Shown: piece by piece, positions 5,390 to 10,626 of the stretch
Numbering within the stretch: the first letter of the stretch is position 1
How the letters are laid out: every line of letters starts with the position of its first letter
From: Candidatus Omnitrophota bacterium
GTDB taxonomy: Bacteria; Omnitrophota; Gorgyraeia; Aquiviventales; Aquiviventaceae
Direction of reading: 5' to 3'
Length of the DNA stretch: 10,626 bases
Assembly: GCA_023247155.1 (NCBI GenBank)
Contig: JAHFGZ010000023.1
Span: 4,112-14,737, forward strand
Position numbers and translations under genes: made by a program
The notes under the pieces: model-generated
Databases searched by the model: none
Told to the model about the DNA's origin: nothing
Seen by the model: the letters and a program-made list of their open reading frames with translations, nothing else

Positions 5390-6504
5390 TTGTACGCGCC
5401 CACCGCTTCGCGGAGGGCGCGCACGACGGCGGCCACCGCGTCCCGGCCCAGCGCCGGGGACATCGGGAGGGCGAGCACCTCGCGCGCCGCCTCCTCCGCG
5501 CGCGGCAGCGGAGCCGCCATGGCCGGACGATCCGCATAGAGGGAATCGACGTGCAGCGGGCGCCGGTAGTACACCATCGTCTCGATGCCACGGGCCGCCA
5601 GCTCCTGCTGCACCCGGTCCCGCTCCGCCACGCGCACGACGAACAGGTGGTAGACGTGGCGCCGCTCCGCCAGTTCCTGAGGCAGGCCGACCTGCTCGAG
5701 GCCCTCCTGCGCGAACGCCTCGCGGTACCAGGCGGCCCGCTCCCGGCGGGCCTCGTTCCACCCGTCCAGATATTTAAGCTTGACGAGGAGGATCGCCGCC
5801 TGCAGCTCATCCAGGCGGCTGTTGCGCCCGAACATCTCGTAACGCACCTTGTCGCGCGTGCCGCACTGGCGCAGCAGCGCCAGGCGCTCGGCGATCGCGG
5901 GGTCGTTCGTGACGACCGCCCCGCCGTCTCCGGCCGCGCCCAGGTTCTTCGTCGGGTAGAAGCTGAAGCAGCCGGCCGAGCCGACGCTCCCCACCGGCCG
6001 GCCGCGGGAGGCGGCGCCGATCGCCTGCGCGCAGTCCTCGATGACGCGCAGGCGGCGGCGTTCGGCCAGCCGGAGCAGCGCATCCATGTCACAGGGCTGC
6101 CCGTAGAGGTGGACAGGGATGATCGCTTTCGTCTTGGGGGTCACGCGGCGGGCGGCATCCTCCACATCGATGCCGTAGGACGCCGCATCGATATCCGCCA
6201 GGACCGGCGTCGCCCCGGCGCAGGTCACGGCGAGCGCGGTGGCCATGAACGTGAAGGCGGGCACGATGACCTCGTCGCCCGGCCCGATCCCGCAGGCGCG
6301 CAGGCTCAGTTCCAGCGCGTCGGTGCCGGAGTTCACGCCCACGCCGAAGCGGCAGCCGCACCTCGCGGCCAGCGCCTCCTCGAACGCGCGCACGCGCTCC
6401 CCGAGGATGTACTGCCCGCTCGCGAGGACCTCGCGCACCGCCGCGTCCAGCTCCGCCTGCACCGCCGGCGGGGCGGCCAGCTCAATGAAGGGCACGCGCG
6501 TCAT
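5386..6504 (-). CDS. PLP-dependent sugar-nucleotide aminotransferase, DegT/DnrJ/EryC1/StrS family
   Basis: 372 residues, full length for the family. It transfers an amino group, usually from glutamate, to a keto-sugar nucleotide to make an amino sugar. Landmarks are VPFIELAAP at the N-terminus, SGQYILG (29-35), the PLP-phosphate region NSGTDAL (58-64), VHLYGQPCDMD (131-141), the IEDCAQAIGA segment (155-164) whose Asp157 should bind the pyridine nitrogen, and SFYPTKNLGAAGDGGA (181-196) with Lys186 as the Schiff-base lysine. RNSRLDELQAAIL follows. The start ATG at 6504 gives the conserved N-terminus and overlaps the GT9 stop as ATGA; the longer frame back to 6618 lies inside the GT9 gene and lacks family sequence. 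Whether the amino group goes to C3 or C4 cannot be told. No acetyltransferase or dehydratase partner is in the window apart from the SDR enzyme downstream. Confidence 0.92.
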   Translation of the reverse strand: MTRVPFIELAAPPAVQAELDAAVREVLASGQYILGERVRAFEEALAARCGCRFGVGVNSGTDALELSLRACGIGPGDEVIVPAFTFMATALAVTCAGATPVLADIDAASYGIDVEDAARRVTPKTKAIIPVHLYGQPCDMDALLRLAERRRLRVIEDCAQAIGAASRGRPVGSVGSAGCFSFYPTKNLGAAGDGGAVVTNDPAIAERLALLRQCGTRDKVRYEMFGRNSRLDELQAAILLVKLKYLDGWNEARRERAAWYREAFAQEGLEQVGLPQELAERRHVYHLFVVRVAERDRVQQELAARGIETMVYYRRPLHVDSLYADRPAMAAPLPRAEEAAREVLALPMSPALGRDAVAAVVRALREAVGAYK

Positions 6505-7589
6505 CCCACGAGGACCTCGTCGCACGCCGCCATGACGGAGGCCGCATCGAGCTCGCGCAGGCAGGCGCGCTCGTAGGGGCACGGCGGCAGGCGAAACTGA
6601 TGGTAGCATGGGCGGCACGTCAGGTCAGGACGATACACCACCCGATGCTGCGGACCGGGCGGATACGGCCCGTACACGTGCGGATCGACCGGCCCGAAGA
6701 CCGAGACGGTCTTCACCCCCTGCGTGACGGCGAGGTGGAGCGGTCCCCCGTCGTTGCAGATGACCAGGTCCAACCGGCCCAGCAGCCCGACGAACTGGCC
6801 CAGCGTCGTCTGACCGCTCACGTCGAGCGTGGGGTGCTGCATCAGCCGCGCCACCGTCCGGCAGATGGACCCATCCGCCGCCTCGCCGAAGAGGAGCACC
6901 TGCGCGCCGTGCCGCTCGATGAGCCAGTCGCCCACCGCCGCGAACCCCTCGGCGTTCCACCGCCGAAACGGCGCGCTCACCCCCCAGCTCACGCCGCCAG
7001 CCGGGACGATCCCGACGAGCAACCGCCCGCTCCCCAGGCCGCGGGACCGCAGCCACTCCGCAGCCCACCGCTCCTCCTCCCCAGACGGATGCAGCTCCAA
7101 GGAATCGTCCAGCAGCCGCATCCCCATAAACTGCAGCAACCGCCGGTAGTAGTCCACCACATGGGCGTCATGGTAGCCGTCAATCCGGATGGCCTCCGAC
7201 AGAAACCGGCCGCGGTTGCGGTAGTTGAATCCGATCCGGCGGGGGACGCCGAAGAGCTGCAGGAGGAAGCCGTAGCGCTCGCCCAGCGAGAGGTCGATCA
7301 CGAGGTCAAATCGCTCCTGCCGGAGCCGCTGGAACAGCCGGCCCACCTCGCGCAGGCCCTGCCGGGGGGACGCGCGCCAGCGCGCGATGAGCTCGTCTTT
7401 CTCGTACACGAACAGGCGGTCGAGATGCGGGTTGTTCCGGAGGATCGTCTCCGTCCGCCGGTTGCACAGGTAGCAGAGGCGGCTCGCCGGAAAGGCGCGG
7501 CGCACCGCCCGCACGAGCGGGGTCGTGAAGAGCACGTCCCCGATCCCGAACGGGTTGACGATGAGGATGCGGCTCGGCGACGCGGTCAT
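6501..7589 (-). CDS. GT9 family glycosyltransferase (heptosyltransferase-like) with four-cysteine C-terminus
   Basis: 362 residues, GT-B fold. The N-terminal motif NPFGIGDVLFTTP (12-24) retains the Gly-Asp pair whose aspartate (here Asp18) corresponds to the proposed catalytic residue of heptosyltransferase I (WaaC). FDLVIDL near 94-100 and the C-terminal nucleotide-binding segment CNDGGPLHLAVTQGVKTVSV (278-297) complete the family signature, followed by FGPVDPHVYGPY. The C-terminus contains Cys325, Cys328, Cys337 and Cys343, a cluster seen in a subset of GT9 proteins and possibly a metal site. It should act at the cytoplasmic membrane face, extending a lipid-linked or LPS-core-like oligosaccharide. 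ADP-heptose is the classic donor, but GT9 members of other specificity exist. ATG at 7589 follows the upstream GT9 stop by 18 bases and has only a weak ribosome binding site. Confidence 0.9.
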   Translation of the reverse strand: MTASPSRILIVNPFGIGDVLFTTPLVRAVRRAFPASRLCYLCNRRTETILRNNPHLDRLFVYEKDELIARWRASPRQGLREVGRLFQRLRQERFDLVIDLSLGERYGFLLQLFGVPRRIGFNYRNRGRFLSEAIRIDGYHDAHVVDYYRRLLQFMGMRLLDDSLELHPSGEEERWAAEWLRSRGLGSGRLLVGIVPAGGVSWGVSAPFRRWNAEGFAAVGDWLIERHGAQVLLFGEAADGSICRTVARLMQHPTLDVSGQTTLGQFVGLLGRLDLVICNDGGPLHLAVTQGVKTVSVFGPVDPHVYGPYPPGPQHRVVYRPDLTCRPCYHQFRLPPCPYERACLRELDAASVMAACDEVLVG

Positions 7590-7607
7590 CGTGCCTGGCG
7601 GGGTTGC

Positions 7608-8603
7608 TCAATGCTGGAGTGTTCCCTCAACCGCCGCGACCACTTCATCAACTGCAATCTCCTCCATCGAACGCTTCCAGATCACGGTGTGGTGATTCCC
7701 CCACGGCCCCCAGCGGCGCGGGCCGGCCGCCGGATCCGGCGTGCCGAAGAGGACGAGTGTCGGCGTCCCCACCGCCGCCGCCAGATGGACGGGCCCGCTG
7801 TCATTCGACACCAGCAGCCTGGCGCCGCGCAGGAGCTCGGCCAGCTCGCTCAACGACAGGCCTCCGACGAGGTTCACGACGCGGGGCTGACCGGAGGGAA
7901 TGACGTCTGAGGCCCAGCCCGCGGCTTCCGGGCCGCCGACGACCACGACGGGAAGGCGCTGCGCCATCACGCGGACCAGCTCCCGGTAGCGGGCGGACGG
8001 CCACCGCTTCATGGGGTTCGAGGTCCACGGATGGACCACGAGGAACGGATCGGTCCCCTGCACGCTGTGGCGGGCCAGCCGCTGCAGGAGGAGCCCCTGC
8101 GCATCCTCGCGGAGCGGCAGCCGCACCGTCGGGACCGACCCCGGCGTCAGCGGCCCGACGACTGCGTTGACCAGGTTCAGATTATACTCGACTTCATGCC
8201 GCTCGCCAAGCGCCTTGCGGTCGGGCACGCGGTGGGTCAGCAGGCCGCCCCACTTCCGGCCGTAGCCAGCCCGCACCGGGATGCCGGCCAGCCACACCGC
8301 GAGGTGGAGCTCTTTCTTCGGGTTGGAGACGACCGCCAGGTCAAACCGCCTGGGCCGCAGCGCGCGCGCGAGGCGCAGCGCCCGCAGCCACCACGGGGAC
8401 GGCGCGGCTTCGTCATAGGCCAGGACCTCATCGATCCCCGGCACGCCGGCCAGGAGCGGCTGGAGCGCCGGCTGCACGAGCAGCGTCAGGTGCACCTGGG
8501 GGGACGCCGCGCGCAGCGCCACCGCCGCCGGCAAGGCGAGGAGCGTCTCCCCCAGTCGGTCGGTGCGGATGAAGAGGAGCCGGCGCGCGTCAGCGACGGC
8601 CAT
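7608..8603 (-). CDS. GT9 family glycosyltransferase (heptosyltransferase-like), second copy
   Basis: 331 residues from the ATG at 8603, which overlaps the ligase stop by 14 bases. A TTG at 8636 would add 11 residues with no family sequence. GT9 landmarks: FIRTDRLGETLLALP (11-25), FDLAVVSNPKKE (88-99), HPWTSNPMKRWP (191-202), VVVVGGPEA (219-227) and the strongly conserved SNDSGPVHLAAAVGTPTLVL (266-285) followed by FG. The Gly-Asp pair of the heptosyltransferase active site is Gly18-Glu19 here, a variant I have seen in a recognised subgroup. It lacks the cysteine-rich tail of its neighbour and is clearly divergent from it, so this is not a recent tandem duplication. It probably adds a heptose or related sugar to the same glycan. 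Confidence 0.9.
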   Translation of the reverse strand: MAVADARRLLFIRTDRLGETLLALPAAVALRAASPQVHLTLLVQPALQPLLAGVPGIDEVLAYDEAAPSPWWLRALRLARALRPRRFDLAVVSNPKKELHLAVWLAGIPVRAGYGRKWGGLLTHRVPDRKALGERHEVEYNLNLVNAVVGPLTPGSVPTVRLPLREDAQGLLLQRLARHSVQGTDPFLVVHPWTSNPMKRWPSARYRELVRVMAQRLPVVVVGGPEAAGWASDVIPSGQPRVVNLVGGLSLSELAELLRGARLLVSNDSGPVHLAAAVGTPTLVLFGTPDPAAGPRRWGPWGNHHTVIWKRSMEEIAVDEVVAAVEGTLQH

Positions 8604-9846
8604 GTGCGTCGCGGGGACGGGCGACCAGCGCCTCAATCGCCATGAGCAGCCCCGCCATCATCCAGAAGATGAGCGAGCCCCGCCCGTAAAAGAGCGAGGA
8701 CTCGAGGCCCCCGAGGATGAGGTAGCCCACCAGCCCCGCCCCCACGCCCGCGCCGACCGCCGCTTCGAACGGTCGTTCGGACCGCCCGGCGAGGCCCCGG
8801 CGCAGCGCGAGGAAGAGCCGGACCAGGACCGCCGCGAACACCGCAAGGCCGACCAGGCCCAGCTCGGCCGCCACCTGCAGGTACTGGTTATGCGCGTAAG
8901 GACCGAGGGCCGCATACGGATCGCCCGCGACGCGGTAGGAGGGGTACGCCTTGACGAACGTGTTGACCCCGACGCCGAGCAGCGGATGGGCCTGCACCAT
9001 CCGGAGCGCCGCCTGCCAATACATGAGCCGCTCCGGCTCCGTCAACCGATGCAGCAGCGTCGGCATTGTCGCCGCCCACTCGGCCACCGCCGGCGGCACC
9101 GTGAGCGCCTGCAGCGCGGCGGCCGCGGCCCCCATGACCGCGGGGATCCAGCTGCGCATCCACCACCCCAGGAGGGGGAGCGCGCACACAAGGCCGATGA
9201 TGCCGCCGCGGGTCCGGCTGAACACGAGGACCACGGCGGCCAATCCGCCCAGGCCGAGCAGCCACGGCCGCCATCGCCGAGCCCCTGCCAGCCCGGCCGC
9301 GATGGCCAGGGGGGACCAGCTGACCAGGGAAATCGCGAGGCTCGCGGAGTGGCCGAACATCGCCGACAACCGCAAGATGGTCTTGCCGGTCGGCAACACG
9401 TTGACCGGGACGCGGCCGTAGATGAGATCGCGGCCGGCGGCCCACTGCCAGAAGGCGTCCCCCACGATCAGGCTGACGCCCAGCAGCGCTCCGGCGACCA
9501 CGCCGCGGAGGGCATCCAGGGAGTCGACCGTATCGACGACGAGGAGGCACAGCCCGAACCCCTTCACGAGCTTCCGCAGGCCGTGCAGGCTCGCCGCCGG
9601 ATCAACGGAGTTCAGCATCGAGGCGAGCGCGGCCAGGAACCAGAGGAGCAGCAACCCGCTCAAGGGGTTCGACAGGATCTGGGAGCCCCGCCGCTCCCGC
9701 ACGGCGCGAAAGGCCCAGGCCGCGAGGCCGATCCCGAGGGTGATCTCCGCGGGCGCCTGCCCGAGGGGCCGGACCGCCGCGAACGCCACCACGGCCGCGT
9801 ATTGGACTCGGGATGCGGCGTCCTTCAGAATGGCTTCACGCGCCAT
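8590..9846 (-). CDS. O-antigen ligase/polymerase family membrane protein (Wzy_C, WaaL-like)
   Basis: 418 residues with about ten or eleven hydrophobic segments (for example 33-47, 62-79, 97-130, 165-187, 195-209, 222-246, 328-348, 362-383, 392-408). The diagnostic SRTRGGIIGL at 210-219 and the long loop between spans with HPLLGVGVNTF (287-297) and AHNQYLQVAAELGLVGL (318-334) match Wzy_C (O-antigen ligase/polymerase) proteins, where the Arg and His of these motifs are functionally important in WaaL. It would join undecaprenyl-linked polysaccharide to its acceptor, or polymerise repeat units, on the periplasmic face of the inner membrane; ligase and polymerase cannot be separated by sequence. 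I chose the ATG at 9846 (22-base overlap with the upstream gene). An ATG at 9885 with a GGGAGGGAAAGAAG run upstream is a reasonable alternative and would add 13 polar residues. Confidence 0.88.
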   Translation of the reverse strand: MAREAILKDAASRVQYAAVVAFAAVRPLGQAPAEITLGIGLAAWAFRAVRERRGSQILSNPLSGLLLLWFLAALASMLNSVDPAASLHGLRKLVKGFGLCLLVVDTVDSLDALRGVVAGALLGVSLIVGDAFWQWAAGRDLIYGRVPVNVLPTGKTILRLSAMFGHSASLAISLVSWSPLAIAAGLAGARRWRPWLLGLGGLAAVVLVFSRTRGGIIGLVCALPLLGWWMRSWIPAVMGAAAAALQALTVPPAVAEWAATMPTLLHRLTEPERLMYWQAALRMVQAHPLLGVGVNTFVKAYPSYRVAGDPYAALGPYAHNQYLQVAAELGLVGLAVFAAVLVRLFLALRRGLAGRSERPFEAAVGAGVGAGLVGYLILGGLESSLFYGRGSLIFWMMAGLLMAIEALVARPRDAHGRR

Positions 9847-10535
9847 TTGAGGATCGTCCAGACCATCTTGACGCCGTGCGGCCATCGGATCTTCTTTCCC
9901 TCCCGGTAGTCGCGTGGGGTGTAGCGGATCGGCACCTCGACGAGCCGCCGGCGGCGGCGCAGGAGCTTGCAGATGAGCTCGTTGTCGAACTCGAAGCCCT
10001 CGGCCAGGACCGGCGTCGCCTCGATCACCTCCCGGCTGAAGGCCTTGTAGCACCCCTCGTAGTCGGTGGCGTGAAAGCCGTAGAGCAGGTTGGTGAGCCA
10101 GATGATGACCTTGTTGCCGATGTAGTGGGAGAAGAACGGGTCCCCGTGCGGGGTGAAGAACCGGGGCCGCTGGCGCAGGAAGCGCGAGCCGAGGACCGCG
10201 TCGGCCTCGCCCCGCCGGATCGGCTCAATGAGCGCCGGGTAGTCAGCGGGGTCGTATTCAAGATCCGCGTCCTGGATCAGGAGGATCCTTCCGGTTGCGG
10301 CCTGGAACCCCGTGCGCACCGCCGCCCCCTTCCCTCGATTCGCCGGGTGGGTGAGGATCCGGATCGGCAGCTCCTGCGCCAGGCGCGCCAGCACCTCGGC
10401 CGTTCCGTCCGTGGAGGCGTCGTCCACGACGATGACCTCTGTGTCCAGCGGGGAGGCCGCCACCCGACGGAGCGCTTGCTCGATGAGCCGGGCCTCGTTA
10501 TAGACGGGCACGATGACGCTGAGTGCCGGCGGCAT
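9825..10535 (-). CDS. GT2 family glycosyltransferase, dolichol-phosphate mannose synthase (DPM1)-like
   Basis: 236 residues, a single GT-A domain without the C-terminal membrane spans found in some relatives. Family landmarks are LSVIVPVYNEARLIE at the N-terminus, VVDDASTDGT (36-45), NRGKGAAVRTG (66-76), the metal-binding QDADLEY (88-94), GSRF (116-119) and the DPM1-like end YTPRDYREGKKIRW (205-218). Such enzymes transfer a sugar from a nucleotide donor to polyprenyl phosphate, giving a lipid-linked donor for glycosyl transfer outside the cytoplasm. That would fit with the GT87-like protein at the left edge, which belongs to a family using such lipid-linked sugars, though the link is an inference. 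ATG at 10535 starts ten bases after the upstream stop and shows no clear ribosome binding site, so coupling is likely. Confidence 0.88.
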   Translation of the reverse strand: MPPALSVIVPVYNEARLIEQALRRVAASPLDTEVIVVDDASTDGTAEVLARLAQELPIRILTHPANRGKGAAVRTGFQAATGRILLIQDADLEYDPADYPALIEPIRRGEADAVLGSRFLRQRPRFFTPHGDPFFSHYIGNKVIIWLTNLLYGFHATDYEGCYKAFSREVIEATPVLAEGFEFDNELICKLLRRRRRLVEVPIRYTPRDYREGKKIRWPHGVKMVWTILKWRVKPF

Positions 10536-10545
10536 GGGTGAGGCG

Positions 10546-10626
10546 TCACGCGGAGGAGGACGTCTCGGCGACCCGCTCGCTCAACCCGATGGCCAATCCG
10601 GCCAGCACCCAGAAGAGCGCCGCCTG
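10546..10626 (-). CDS. C-terminal fragment of a second O-antigen ligase-like membrane protein (cut by window edge)
   Basis: Reading in from the right edge on the minus strand gives 26 residues ending in a TGA at 10546-10548. They are a hydrophobic helix, ALFWVLAGLAIGLSERV, and a short Ser-rich tail. The helix aligns with the last membrane span of the complete O-antigen ligase-like protein downstream (IFWMMAGLLMAIEALV), sharing the FW..AGL pattern at the same distance from the C-terminus. The fragment is too short for a firm family call; other polytopic membrane proteins remain possible. It lies ten bases before the GT2 gene, so it belongs to the same operon. Confidence 0.5.
   Translation of the reverse strand, partial: QAALFWVLAGLAIGLSERVAETSSSA

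Noticed and set aside
4203..9909. Other long plus-strand open frames (4203-5777, 5203-6576, 6600-7910, 8563-9909) and one at 479-1450.
   Set aside because: All are low-complexity Arg/Pro/Ala-rich readings opposite confident genes with family motifs; they are composition shadows.
9847..10053. Upstream extension of the O-antigen ligase gene to 10053.
   Set aside because: The added residues are a Gly/Arg/Pro-rich out-of-frame reading of the GT2 gene. Only the starts at 9846 or 9885 are plausible.
1..10626. Search by eye for CRISPR repeats, tRNA genes, transposases, riboswitches and internal promoters.
   Set aside because: Nothing convincing was seen. Gene spacing leaves almost no intergenic DNA, and promoter motifs cannot be judged by eye at this base composition.

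Overview
The window is a compact, high-G+C (by eye about two thirds or more G+C) stretch of bacterial chromosome devoted almost entirely to surface-polysaccharide assembly. Two GT9 (heptosyltransferase-type) enzymes and an O-antigen ligase/polymerase-type membrane protein point to a Gram-negative envelope with lipopolysaccharide or a similar glycolipid. Nothing in the sequence fixes the phylum. Long spurious open frames on the opposite strand are what such base composition produces.

Layout. One plus-strand gene enters from the left edge (1-441), the C-terminal part of a multi-membrane-span protein that resembles GT87/DUF2029 polyprenyl-phosphate-sugar mannosyltransferases. Everything else is one minus-strand gene train read from right to left: the tail of an O-antigen ligase-like protein (10546-10626, partial), a DPM1-like GT2 (9825-10535), a complete O-antigen ligase/polymerase (8590-9846), two GT9 glycosyltransferases (7608-8603 and 6501-7589), a DegT/DnrJ/EryC1/StrS sugar aminotransferase (5386-6504), a 109-residue orphan protein (5060-5389), a CgeB-like GT-B glycosyltransferase (4179-5063), an NAD-dependent SDR sugar-nucleotide epimerase carrying a CxxC...CxxC insertion (3070-4182), a GT2 with an unassigned C-terminal extension (1879-3066), and a GT2-methyltransferase fusion (374-1906).

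The minus-strand genes overlap or lie within 18 bases of each other, and four consecutive junctions are ATGA stop/start overlaps. They therefore read as one translationally coupled operon whose promoter lies outside the window to the right. The last gene runs tail-to-tail into, and overlaps by 68 bases, the plus-strand gene, and no terminator is visible. No stretch over 300 bases lacks a gene, and no tRNA, rRNA, CRISPR array or transposase was seen.

How the genes may work together (inference): the SDR enzyme and aminotransferase make or modify an unusual, possibly amino, sugar nucleotide. The GT2, GT9 and CgeB-like enzymes assemble a glycan on the cytoplasmic face. The ligase/polymerase-type membrane proteins polymerise it or attach it to its acceptor, and the methyltransferase domain may methylate a sugar, possibly as a cap. 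Points of most interest are a 51-bp near-perfect inverted repeat that now encodes the N-terminus of one glycosyltransferase, a possible homology between the orphan 109-residue protein and the C-terminal extension of that same glycosyltransferase, and the GT2-methyltransferase fusion.
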